Source: Microbispora siamensis
Lineage (GTDB): Bacteria > Actinomycetota > Actinomycetes > Streptosporangiales > Streptosporangiaceae
Length of the DNA stretch: 64,000 bases
Reading direction: 5' to 3'
Assembly: GCF_016863095.1 (NCBI RefSeq)
Contig: NZ_BOOF01000013.1
Span: forward strand, 62,001 to 126,000
The position numbers were made by a program, and so were the translations under genes. Below the pieces are notes generated by a model. That model did no database searches. It saw nothing but the letters and a program-made list of their open reading frames with translations, and was not told the origin of the DNA. This document shows, in pieces, positions 52,525-59,705 of the stretch; within the stretch, counting starts at the first letter, position 1, and each line of letters starts with the position of its first letter.

Positions 52525-53994
52525 ATGACCGATTCCACGGGCGGGACCGCCGCCCGGCACCCCGTCCGCATGACAGGACGCGCGTGGGGCGTGCTGCTGG
52601 TGTTGTGCGGCGCGATCTTCCTCGAGGGGATCGACGTGGCGATGCTGAATGTGGCGCTGCCGTCGATCCGGGCCGACCTGGGCCTGTCCACCGGGACGCT
52701 CAGCGGCGTGGTCAGCGCCTACGTGCTCGGCTACGGCGGGTTCATGCTGCTCGGCGGACGCGCTGCCGACCTGCTGGGCCACCGGCGGATGTTCCTGCTG
52801 TGGCTGGCCGTCTTCCTGGTCTTCTCCGGGCTCGGCGGGCTCGCCACCCAGGGCTGGATGCTGCTGGCCGCGCGGTTCGTCACTGGGGTCGCGGCCGCGT
52901 TCATGGCGCCCGCCGGGCTGGCGCTGGTCACGTCCAACTTCCCGGAGGGACCGGTGCGCACCAAGGCGCTCGGCGTGTACGCGGGCACGGCGGCGGGCGG
53001 GTTCTCGCTCGGCCTGGTCGCCGGCGGCCTGCTCACCGCGTTCGGCTGGCGGTGGGTGTTCTTCGCGCCCGTCATCCTGTCCGCGCTGATCCTGGGGGCG
53101 GCACTGGTCCTCGTCCGCGACACGGGTGGCGAGCGCCCGTCACCCTCATCGGCACCGGGCGGCTTCGACCTGGCGGGGGCGTTCGCCGTCACGGGGGCCA
53201 TGTTGCTCCTCGTGTATGGGATGGTCCGGTTGGAGCACCCCGGCGACCGCCCCGGCCTGACCGCCGGCGCGATCGCGGCGGGGCTGGCGCTGCTGGGGCT
53301 GTTCGTCGCCATCGAGCGGCGGTCGTCGTCGCCCCTGGTGCGGCTGGGCATCCTGCGCAACGCGCCGCTGGTGCGGGTGAACGCGGCGGCGTTGCTGTTC
53401 CTGTTCGCGTTCGCGGGGTTCCAGTTCCTGATCACCCTGTATCTGCAGGAGTGGCGTGGCTGGAACACGATGCAGACCGGCCTGGCCATGCTGGTGATCG
53501 GGATCGACACGGTGCTCGCGCCGACGCTGACGCCGCGCCTGGTGAACCGCTTCGGCAACACCCGGGTGCTGCTCTGCGGCATCGTCCTCGCGGCGGTCGC
53601 GTACGCGCTCTTCCTGCCCGTGGGGATGGACTGGACCTACGCCGCCATGCTTCCGGCGCTGCTCCTGCTCGGCCTGTCCTTCTCGCTGGCGTACGGCCCG
53701 CTGACCATGGCCGCGACGGAGGGTGTCGACGAGGACGAGCACGGCCTGGCGGGCGGCCTGCTCTACACGGCGTTGCAGTTCGGCACGGCGCTCGGGCTGT
53801 CGGCCGTCACCGCCGTCGGCGTCGCGGCCGGGCCGGGGCCGGACGCGCTGCGGACCGCGCTGGTCGTCCCGGTGGCGGCGGCGGTGCTCGGCGCGGTCGT
53901 CGTCGCGTTCGGCCTGCGCGCCCCCGGCGGGGCATCGGCTCCGGCGCAGGACGCCCCGCGAGCGCGGCCGCTGCAGCGGGATGTCACACACTGA
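52525..53994 (+). CDS. MFS transporter, DHA2 family drug exporter
   Basis: A 489-residue exporter with about 14 helices. TM1 is ILCGAIFLEGIDVAMLNVAL-like, and motif A appears as GGRAADLLGHRRMFL. The TM5 antiporter motif appears in YAGTAAGGFSLGLVAGGLL. GGAG lies ten bases before the ATG. It is divergent from the HxlR gene, and upstream of and probably cotranscribed in part with the ECF41 sigma gene, whose promoter overlaps its last codons. Substrate unknown. Confidence 0.92.
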   Translation: MTDSTGGTAARHPVRMTGRAWGVLLVLCGAIFLEGIDVAMLNVALPSIRADLGLSTGTLSGVVSAYVLGYGGFMLLGGRAADLLGHRRMFLLWLAVFLVFSGLGGLATQGWMLLAARFVTGVAAAFMAPAGLALVTSNFPEGPVRTKALGVYAGTAAGGFSLGLVAGGLLTAFGWRWVFFAPVILSALILGAALVLVRDTGGERPSPSSAPGGFDLAGAFAVTGAMLLLVYGMVRLEHPGDRPGLTAGAIAAGLALLGLFVAIERRSSSPLVRLGILRNAPLVRVNAAALLFLFAFAGFQFLITLYLQEWRGWNTMQTGLAMLVIGIDTVLAPTLTPRLVNRFGNTRVLLCGIVLAAVAYALFLPVGMDWTYAAMLPALLLLGLSFSLAYGPLTMAATEGVDEDEHGLAGGLLYTALQFGTALGLSAVTAVGVAAGPGPDALRTALVVPVAAAVLGAVVVAFGLRAPGGASAPAQDAPRARPLQRDVTH

Positions 53995-54008
53995 GGAGGT
54001 GTCTCGTC
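53982..54008 (+). promoter_or_regulatory. ECF41-type autoregulated promoter
   Basis: TGTCACA at 53982-53988 and CGTC at 54005-54008 are separated by exactly 16 bases. This equals the published ECF41 target consensus as I remember it. It overlaps the MFS stop and would start RNA at about 54014-54017, the sigma gene GTG. Confidence 0.75.
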
Positions 54009-54016
54009 CTCAGTAC

Positions 54017-54958
54017 GTGAACGACCATGACGACGGGGTGGTCACCGGCCTGGACGCCGAGTTCCAGGCGATGCGGCCCCGGCTGCTCGGCGTCGCGTAC
54101 GGCCTGCTCGGCAGCCTCGACGAGGCCGAGGACGTCGTGCAGGACGCCTGGCTGCGGCTGCGGTCCGCCAAGGCGGGCGACGGCGGCGACGAGATCAGGG
54201 ACGTGACCGGCTGGCTGGTGGTCACGGTCTCCCGGCTCGCTCTCGACGTGCTGCGCTCGGCGCGGCACCGCAGGGAGGAGTACGTGGGGCCGTGGCTGCC
54301 CGAGCCCATTCTCACCGGGCCTGCTCTCACCGGACCCGTCGCTCAGCCGGACCCCGCGGAGCGGGTGACCCTGGACGAGTCGCTGAGCATGGCGATGCTC
54401 GTCGTGCTGGAGTCGCTCAGCCCGGCCGAGCGGACGGCGTTCGTGCTGCACGACGTGTTCGGCCTGACGTTCGCCGAGGTGGGTGAGGCGGTCGGGCGCA
54501 GTCCTGCGGCCTGCCGGCAGCTCGCCGCCCGGGCCCGGGCGCACGTCGCGGCGCGCGCGCCCCGGTTCGAGGTGGACCCCTCCGAGCACCGGCAGGTGGT
54601 GCACGCCTTCGCCCGGGCCTGCCTCGGCGACGACATGGACGCTCTTGTCGTGCTGCTCGACCCGGACGTCGTCATGCGCAGCGACGGCGGCGGCCGGGTG
54701 CGCGCCGGGAGGCGGCCCGTCTTCGGCGCGGCCAAGGTGGCCAGGCTGCTGTTCGGCATCCGCAGGTTCGGCCGGTTCGAGCTGGTCCCCGTTGGCGTGA
54801 ACGGCTGGCCGGGCCTGCTGCGCTACCACGGCGACCGGCTGGTCTCCGTGCTCGGCCTCACCGTCGCGGGCGGCCGGGTCACCGCCGTCGACATGGTCCT
54901 GAACCCGGAGAAACTCGCCCGCGTGACGCGGGCCGACGAGACGAGGAGATCACGATGA
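54017..54958 (+). CDS. ECF41 group extracytoplasmic-function sigma factor with fused SnoaL-like domain
   Basis: A 313-residue sigma factor of SigJ/ECF41 type. Sigma region 2 contains RLLGVAYGLLGSLDEAEDVV; the linker carries the ECF41 mark WLPEP; region 4 is LTFAEVGEAVGRSPAACRQL. The C-terminal SnoaL-like domain keeps the DGGGR motif and ends with NPEKL, close to the usual NPDKL; in ECF41 it modulates activity in place of an anti-sigma factor. The GTG at 54017 is chosen because an ECF41 promoter would start transcription there (leaderless); the ATG at 53981 lies upstream of that -10. The stop overlaps the AhpD-like partner gene, the normal ECF41 neighbour. Confidence 0.92.
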   Translation: MNDHDDGVVTGLDAEFQAMRPRLLGVAYGLLGSLDEAEDVVQDAWLRLRSAKAGDGGDEIRDVTGWLVVTVSRLALDVLRSARHRREEYVGPWLPEPILTGPALTGPVAQPDPAERVTLDESLSMAMLVVLESLSPAERTAFVLHDVFGLTFAEVGEAVGRSPAACRQLAARARAHVAARAPRFEVDPSEHRQVVHAFARACLGDDMDALVVLLDPDVVMRSDGGGRVRAGRRPVFGAAKVARLLFGIRRFGRFELVPVGVNGWPGLLRYHGDRLVSVLGLTVAGGRVTAVDMVLNPEKLARVTRADETRRSR

Positions 54959-55404
54959 CCGAGAGGATCAACGTCCGCGAACTGGCTCCCCAGGCGTACC
55001 AGGCCATGCTCGGGGTGGAGCGTTTCCTGCACGAGTGCGACGTGCCCCACGCCACCCTGGAACTCGTCAAGATCAGGGTCAGCCAGATCAACGGCTGTGC
55101 CTTCTGCCTGGACATGCACTGCCGGGATGCCAAGAAGGCCGGCGAAAGCGACGAGCGCCTGTGGTCGGTGGCCGCCTGGCGGGAGGCGCCGTGCTACACC
55201 GACGCCGAGCGGGCCGCGCTGGCGCTGACCGAGGCCGCGACCCGGCTCGCCGACCGGCCCGACCCCGTGCCTGACGACATCTGGGCCGAGGCGACGCGGC
55301 ACTACTCGCAGGAGCAGCTTGCCGCGCTGATCGTGGCCATCGCGCAGATCAACGCGTGGACCCGGATCAACGTCGTGAGCCGCAAGGTCCCCGCTTCCCT
55401 CTGA
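54955..55404 (+). CDS. Carboxymuconolactone decarboxylase/AhpD-like protein
   Basis: A 149-residue member of the CMD/AhpD fold. The redox motif is NGCAFCLDMHCRDA (Cys-x-x-Cys then His), as in alkylhydroperoxidase AhpD. The ATG overlaps the sigma stop as ATGA, with GGAGATCACG before it. This is the gene most often found next to ECF41 sigma factors and usually their main target. A peroxidase or reductase role with an unknown partner is inferred. All active-site residues are present. Confidence 0.94.
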   Translation: MTERINVRELAPQAYQAMLGVERFLHECDVPHATLELVKIRVSQINGCAFCLDMHCRDAKKAGESDERLWSVAAWREAPCYTDAERAALALTEAATRLADRPDPVPDDIWAEATRHYSQEQLAALIVAIAQINAWTRINVVSRKVPASL

Positions 55405-55471
55405 ACGAAAACGGGAGGACGGCGGCACCCGGGGCGAATAGTCTGCCAATGTCATGGAAGGAGGAAGGGCC

Positions 55472-55567
55472 ATGAGACGCACCACGATCCGCAGGCCCCG
55501 CCGCGTCCGCCGTCCCGCCGCCGAACTCGACCTCCGCACCCCCTCCGGCCGGCCACTTCCGTACTGA
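55472..55567 (+). CDS. Possible 31-residue basic peptide
   Basis: A very short ORF with an unusually strong ribosome-binding site (GGAAGGAGGAAGG, four bases before ATG). The product is 31 residues: MRRTTIRRPRRVRRPA, then ELDLRTPSGRPLPY. It is very Arg/Pro-rich, with an acidic pair in the middle, and has no signal peptide or membrane segment. It matches no family I know. It follows the AhpD-like gene by 67 bases and precedes a hairpin at 55614. It could be a small regulatory protein, or a leader peptide for the downstream 55-residue gene. Translation is the only point strongly supported. Confidence 0.45.
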   Translation: MRRTTIRRPRRVRRPAAELDLRTPSGRPLPY

Positions 55568-55613
55568 GCCGTGCTTCGATAGGCCCTCGTGCTTCCCGAG
55601 GCTCATGTGACAC

Positions 55614-55646
55614 CGGAGGCTTTACGCCCCTTTTACCAAGCCTCCG
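55614..55646 (+). terminator. Hairpin between the two short ORFs
   Basis: CGGAGGCTT and AAGCCTCCG form a perfect 9-bp stem with a 15-base loop. It is followed by ATATCTATACC and not by a U-run, so it could be a terminator or an attenuator. Confidence 0.5.
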
Positions 55647-55697
55647 ATATCTATACCGGAAAGGTCACGGAACCATCACGGTCGGGGGGAAACGAAC

Positions 55698-55865
55698 ATG
55701 GTCACGGTGGTGCCGTCGCTCGCCAAGGTCAGGGACATCAGGACCGCGCTGCGCCGCAGGCCCGCGCGCGACAGGAGGGACCGGAAGATCGTCGATCTCA
55801 AGGCCTACACGGGCGGGAACGTCATCCGGTTCCCGAGGACGTCCGGGCCGACGTCCGCCGCCTGA
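55698..55865 (+). CDS. Small basic protein of 55 residues
   Basis: A short gene with GGGGGGAAA seven bases before the ATG, and a strong terminator 28 bases after the stop. The product starts MVTVVPSLAKVRDIRTALRR, continues RPARDRRDRKIVDLKAY, and ends with NVIRFPRTSGPTSAA. The coding bias is good. Its charge suggests nucleic-acid or ribosome association, but I do not recognise it. TATACC at 55651-55656 might be its -10 box. It appears monocistronic. Confidence 0.6.
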   Translation: MVTVVPSLAKVRDIRTALRRRPARDRRDRKIVDLKAYTGGNVIRFPRTSGPTSAA

Positions 55866-55893
55866 GGCGGTTCTTCCGCAACGATCCACCGGA

Positions 55894-55934
55894 CGGCCCG
55901 CCCGGCATCCCTGCCGGGCGGGCCGCAGGCTTTT
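55894..55934 (+). terminator. Intrinsic terminator
   Basis: CGGCCCGCCCGGC and GCCGGGCGGGCCG make a perfect 13-bp stem with a six-base loop, followed by CAGGCTTTTA. It ends the 55-residue gene transcript just before the PNPOx gene. Confidence 0.85.
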
Positions 55935-55953
55935 ACTGGTTAAATGTCGCCTC

Positions 55954-56589
55954 ATGAGTGATCTGTCCGCAACCGAGCGGACCCGGCACCGCCGGCTGCG
56001 GGAACAGGGCCGCACCGACCGGGAGGCGCTGTTCGAGGTGCTCCGGGCCGGGTTCGTCTGCCACCTCGGCGTCGTCGTGGACGGCGACCCCATGGTGGTG
56101 CCGACGGTGTACGGCTTCGACGACGACCATCTGTACGTGCACGGCTCGGTGGCCAGCCGCAGCCTCACCCGGGGCACGACGGTCTGCGTGACGATCACCC
56201 ACGTCGACGGCCTCGTGCTGGCCCGGTCGGTCTTCGAGCACGGCGTGAACTACCGCAGCGCGATGATCTACGGTGTGCCGCGCGTGCTGGAGGACGACGA
56301 GAAGCTGCCGGCCCTGCGGTGCCTGACCGAGCACGTCACCCCCGGCCAGTGGGAGTACGCCCGGCAGCCGAACCGCAAGGAACTGGCCGCCACGACGATC
56401 CTCGCGCTCCCGCTCGCAGAGGCGTCGGTCAAGGTGCGCGAGGGCCACCCGGACGACGCCGACGACCCGCACGACGTGTGGGCCGGGATCCTGCCGCTCA
56501 CCCGATCGTGGCAGGCCCCCGTGACCGACCCGCAGGCCGCCGCCCATCCCGTCCCGCCGCACATCCTCAGCCGCACCACGCCCCACTGA
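55954..56589 (+). CDS. Pyridoxamine 5'-phosphate oxidase-like flavin/FMN-binding split-barrel protein
   Basis: A 211-residue cytosolic protein of the NimA/PNPOx-like group. Seen: an N-terminal helix, RAGFVCHLGVVVDGDPMVVP, LYVHGSVASRSLTRGTTVCV, and YRSAMIYGVPRVLEDDEKL, the usual split-barrel strands that bind FMN. The true PNPOx substrate residues cannot be verified, so the reaction is unknown. No Shine-Dalgarno precedes the ATG; TTAAAT eleven bases upstream could be a -10, so it may be leaderless. It stands alone after a strong terminator. Confidence 0.9.
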   Translation: MSDLSATERTRHRRLREQGRTDREALFEVLRAGFVCHLGVVVDGDPMVVPTVYGFDDDHLYVHGSVASRSLTRGTTVCVTITHVDGLVLARSVFEHGVNYRSAMIYGVPRVLEDDEKLPALRCLTEHVTPGQWEYARQPNRKELAATTILALPLAEASVKVREGHPDDADDPHDVWAGILPLTRSWQAPVTDPQAAAHPVPPHILSRTTPH

Positions 56590-56625
56590 TCGCGGCGCCG
56601 TACGATCCGGCGGGCCGGGTTCGTC

Positions 56626-57120
56626 TCAGCGGACCGGCAGCCACACCGTGCCCGAGCCCCGGTCGCGGGTCAGCGTGATCTCCCAGCAGCCCGGCTTGGG
56701 GAAGACGAAGCCCGTGCCCCACTCCTGACCGGGCCGGTGCCAGGTCGATCCGCCGTGTGCCTCGGGTCCCCAGGTCAGTCTGGCGGCGGTGCCGTCGGGG
56801 AGCGCGGCGGTCACGCGCAACGGCCCCTCACCCGTCATCCGCCACACGATCTTGACCTCCCGCCCGGCGGAGAACGGCAACGGCGCGAACATCAGTCCCC
56901 ACACCTCGGCTCCCCGCCCGGTGCCCCGCACCTCGGGCAGTGCGTTCGCCGTGCTGCGGGCCGTCCGTTCGCAGAACACCCGAGCAGGGACCGGCGCAGG
57001 GACGGACGTGGACGGGAGCGTCGTTCCGGCACCGGCACCGGCACCGGTGCCGGGGGTTCCGGTGCCGGCGCAGCCCGCCACGAGCACCAAGCCGCATAAG
57101 CCGACCGCAGTGTGCCTCAT
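56626..57120 (-). CDS. Hypothetical lipoprotein
   Basis: A 164-residue predicted lipoprotein. The short signal MRHTAVGLCGLVLVAGC has lipobox VAGC, followed by a Gly/Thr/Pro linker. The mature part is a beta-rich domain with KIVWRMTGEGPLRVTAAL, and ends with FPKPGCWEITLTRDRGSGTV. The GCWE(I/L) ending recurs in many actinobacterial lipoproteins, where the Cys probably pairs with the internal Cys (in FCERT). Function unknown. It is transcribed alone, convergent with the PNPOx gene. Confidence 0.8.
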   Translation of the reverse strand: MRHTAVGLCGLVLVAGCAGTGTPGTGAGAGAGTTLPSTSVPAPVPARVFCERTARSTANALPEVRGTGRGAEVWGLMFAPLPFSAGREVKIVWRMTGEGPLRVTAALPDGTAARLTWGPEAHGGSTWHRPGQEWGTGFVFPKPGCWEITLTRDRGSGTVWLPVR

Positions 57121-57201
57121 GCCTCTGACTACCGCCGCGGCCACCCGGAGGTTCCCGCGGAGGCGGCCACCGCTTCCGACCGGTCCGGCGAGGCTTTCTG
57201 T

Positions 57202-57664
57202 TCAGGGGGCGAGGGCCTCGCGGACGAGGCGGTCGCTCAGCTCGCGGAGGCGGGCCCGGGCCTCGCGGTCGTACGCCTGGGGGTCGGCCCGGCCCTCACT
57301 CGCCCCGACGTGGTAGGTGCCACTGGGGACCTTCCCGTCGATCAGGCGGAGGGTGGCGTCGCCGCCCTCCCGCACCGAGCTGAGGGCCGGAGTGCGGGGC
57401 TCCCCCGCCGACTCCCGCGTTGTTCACGAGCACGTCCAGGCGGTCGAACCGTTCCTCGACCTCGGTCGCCATGCGGTCGACCTGCCGGAGGTCGGCGAGG
57501 TCCGCGAGCAGTCCGTCCGTGGTGCCGCCGATCTCCGCGCGGACCCGGCGCACCCGCTCGGGATCGCGCCCGTGCACGATCACCCGGTCGCCCGACGCGG
57601 CGAGCCGGGCCGCAAGGTGGCGGCCCAGCCCGTCGGTCGCCCCCGTGACGAGGATCGTCCTCAT
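57202..57664 (-). pseudogene. Truncated short-chain dehydrogenase, frameshift plus internal deletion
   Basis: The N-terminal 85 residues are a normal SDR nucleotide-binding half: MRTILVTGATDGLGRHLAAR, then VIVHGRDPERVRRV and LDVLVNNAGVGGG. Near 57395-57410 the frame shifts and the sequence resumes with SSVREGGDATLRLIDGKVPS and AYDREARARLRELSDRLV, the usual SDR C-terminus. About 130 residues are missing, including the catalytic Ser and Tyr-x-x-x-Lys. Enzyme activity is not expected. Its ATG overlaps the stop of the intact upstream SDR as ATGA, so it was once the second gene of that operon. Confidence 0.8.
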
Positions 57665-58383
57665 GCCGGGCTCGGCTTGAGGCGGACGCCGCCGTCCACG
57701 GTCAGCACGGTGCCCGTCGCGTAACCCGTCTCGATCAGGTACGCGATCGCGTTCGCCACGTCGGCGGGGGTGCCGACCCGGCCGACCGTGGTCGCGGCGG
57801 CGAACGCGTCGAGCGCACCCTGCCGGCTGTCCCCCAGCCAGTCCCACCACTCGGTGTCGACCACGCCGGGCGACACCGCGTTGACCCGGACCGGGGCCAG
57901 TTCCACCGCCAGGCCGGGGATCATCGCCTGGATCGCGCCGTTCACCGCCGCCAACCCGGCCACCTCGGCCATCGCGCTGTCCGCGCTGGCCGCCGAGACG
58001 AACGTCAGGGACCCGTCCCGCCGCAGCACCGGCAGCGCGGCCTGCGCGGCGACGATGTGGGCGATCAGCTTGTCCTCCAGGGCCTGGCGCAGGGCCTCGG
58101 GCGTCAGCGACCGGAACGGCCCCGCAGCCTGCCCTCGGCCCGACACGTTGATCACGACGTGGTCCACCGGGCCCAGCCCGGCGAACAGGTTCCGCATCGC
58201 CTCCGCATCGCGGGCGTCGGCCACCGCTCCGGAGCCCCGCTCCCCGATCTCCTTCACCGCCCGCTCCAGCCGTTCCGGCGTACGGCCGGTGACGACGACC
58301 TCGCGGCCCGACGCGGCCAGCCGTACGGCGGCGGCCAGGCCGATGCCGCTCGTGCCCCCGACGATCACCACGCGTTCAGTCAC
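57661..58383 (-). CDS. Short-chain dehydrogenase/reductase (SDR)
   Basis: A 240-residue oxidoreductase. The cofactor motif is GGTSGIGLAAAV, with VTGRTPERL after beta-2, suggesting NADP(H). The usual NNAG is replaced by NVSG. A Ser in FVSAASADSA is present, but the Tyr-x-x-x-Lys motif reads as GLAAVNGAIQAM: the catalytic Tyr and Lys are absent. This is seen in some atypical SDRs, so activity is uncertain. GTG 58383 is chosen because GAGGAGAG lies six bases upstream. It is divergent from the TetR gene, with two matching operators between. Confidence 0.9.
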   Translation of the reverse strand: MTERVVIVGGTSGIGLAAAVRLAASGREVVVTGRTPERLERAVKEIGERGSGAVADARDAEAMRNLFAGLGPVDHVVINVSGRGQAAGPFRSLTPEALRQALEDKLIAHIVAAQAALPVLRRDGSLTFVSAASADSAMAEVAGLAAVNGAIQAMIPGLAVELAPVRVNAVSPGVVDTEWWDWLGDSRQGALDAFAAATTVGRVGTPADVANAIAYLIETGYATGTVLTVDGGVRLKPSPA

Positions 58384-58399
58384 GGAACTCTCCTCAATA

Positions 58400-58416
58400 C
58401 GAGACATGATGTCTCG
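58400..58416. promoter_or_regulatory. TetR operator 1 (CGAGACATGATGTCTCG)
   Basis: A perfect 17-bp palindrome with a GACA-N3-TGTC core, just upstream of the SDR start. It overlaps the likely SDR promoter (TATGCT on the minus strand lies close by). Confidence 0.8.
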
Positions 58417-58427
58417 AAAGCATAAAA

Positions 58428-58444
58428 CGAGACACCTTGTCCTG
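58428..58444. promoter_or_regulatory. TetR operator 2 (CGAGACACCTTGTCCTG)
   Basis: A second site with the same GACA-N3-TGTC core and an identical left arm (CGAGACA). Its centre is 28 bases from operator 1. It is 13 bases before the tetR ATG, consistent with autoregulation. Confidence 0.65.
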
Positions 58445-58456
58445 TAAAGTGGCGGC

Positions 58457-58990
58457 ATGGTGGGAAGGCCACGGAGCGAGCAGGCGCGCCGGGCGATACT
58501 CGAGGCCGCGCTGCGGCTGTGCGAGCGCGACGGATATCCGAACGTGACGCTGAAGGGCATCGCCGAGGAGGCGGGCACCGGCAGGCAGACGCTCTACCGC
58601 TGGTGGGACACCAAGGCCGACCTGCTGCTGGAGGCGATGACCGACCTCGTCGGGAGCACCCGGGCGCCGTCGCAGGCCGACCTGGAGACGTTCCTGAGCG
58701 AGACGTTCGCGCTGGCGGACGGCGTGGCCGGCAGGGTGGTGGCCGGCCTCATGGCGGAGGCCCAGAGCGACCCCGCCCTGGGCGAACGCCTGCGGGAGCG
58801 GCTGATCGGCCCGCGCCGGGACACCCTGCGGGCGGTGCTGGAGCGGATGCCGCCGCCCCCCGGGGCGGACCTGGACCTGCTGGTGGACATGATCTTCGGA
58901 GTCATGTGGTACCGGCTGCTCAACCGGCACGCCCCGCTCGACGCCGCCCTGGCGGAGGACATCACGGCGCTCATCGGCAGGATCGGTTGA
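58457..58990 (+). CDS. TetR/AcrR family regulator of the SDR operon
   Basis: A 177-residue repressor. The N-terminal helix-turn-helix is VTLKGIAEEAGTGRQTLYRW, followed by the helical ligand/dimer domain (AGRVVAGLMAEAQSDPALGE, MIFGVMWYRLL). The ATG has no Shine-Dalgarno sequence; TAAAGT lies 13-8 bases before it, so the mRNA may be leaderless. It is divergent from the SDR gene and should bind the two GACA-N3-TGTC sites between them. The inducer is unknown. Confidence 0.94.
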   Translation: MVGRPRSEQARRAILEAALRLCERDGYPNVTLKGIAEEAGTGRQTLYRWWDTKADLLLEAMTDLVGSTRAPSQADLETFLSETFALADGVAGRVVAGLMAEAQSDPALGERLRERLIGPRRDTLRAVLERMPPPPGADLDLLVDMIFGVMWYRLLNRHAPLDAALAEDITALIGRIG

Positions 58991-59077
58991 GCACGGGAAA
59001 GGTTGACGGAGCGATCTTCCTCGCCGACGCTGCTTGAGAGGTGCTCACCCCCTTCACCCCTCAGCAAGGGAGCGTCC

Positions 59078-59644
59078 ATGCCCCACATCGCCCTCGGATC
59101 CGACGCGCCGGGGATCCGCGGCCTGTTCGCCTTCCGCCCCGAGACCGCCCATCCGCTCAACGCGCTCGCGGAGGTGCTGCTGCGTGGCGAGAGCACGCTG
59201 TCGCGGGGCGAGCGCGAGCTGATCGCGGCATACGTGTCGTCGCTGAACGAGTGCCGCTACTGCTTCTCCTCACACGCCGCCTACGCCGCCGCCCAGCTGC
59301 CCGAGGGGATGACGCTGGTCGAGCAGGTGAAGCGGGATCCCGAGACGGCCCCCATCTCCGCCAAGCTGAAGGCGCTGCTGCGCATCGCCGCCGCGGTACA
59401 GCGCGGCGGGCGCGAGGTCCGCGAGGAGGACGTCGCCGCGGCGCGGGCCGAAGGCGCGACCGATCTGGAGATCCACGACACCGTGCTCATCGCCGCGGCC
59501 TTCTGCATGTACAACCGGTACGTCGACGGCCTGGCCACCATCGCGCCCGACGACCCCGAGTCGTACGCCGCCCGCGCCGCCCGGATCGTCTCAGACGGCT
59601 ACCTGGCCCTTCTCGCCGAGTCAGGGGCCGCGCCGCGTCCTTGA
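59078..59644 (+). CDS. AhpD-like/peroxidase-related carboxymuconolactone decarboxylase family protein
   Basis: A 188-residue protein of the uncharacterised peroxidase-related group. The redox motif is LNECRYCFSSHAAYAA (Cys-x-x-Cys...His). Preceding it is the helix LSRGERELIAAYVSSL, typical of the CMD fold. AAGGGAG lies six bases before the ATG. The membrane protein at 59706 follows by 61 bases on the same strand and is probably cotranscribed. It is a second AhpD-like gene besides the ECF41 partner at 54955; the two are only distantly alike. Confidence 0.9.
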   Translation: MPHIALGSDAPGIRGLFAFRPETAHPLNALAEVLLRGESTLSRGERELIAAYVSSLNECRYCFSSHAAYAAAQLPEGMTLVEQVKRDPETAPISAKLKALLRIAAAVQRGGREVREEDVAAARAEGATDLEIHDTVLIAAAFCMYNRYVDGLATIAPDDPESYAARAARIVSDGYLALLAESGAAPRP

Positions 59645-59705
59645 CCCCGGTTCGCGGAGTTCCCGTCATCGGCTCGCCCGTCCCCGACTGGAGAAAGGTG
59701 TCCCC

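Noticed and set aside
53981-54016. ECF41 sigma start at ATG 53981
   Set aside because: It lies upstream of the -10 of the predicted ECF41 promoter, so the autoregulated transcript would not contain it; translation from read-through RNA cannot be excluded.
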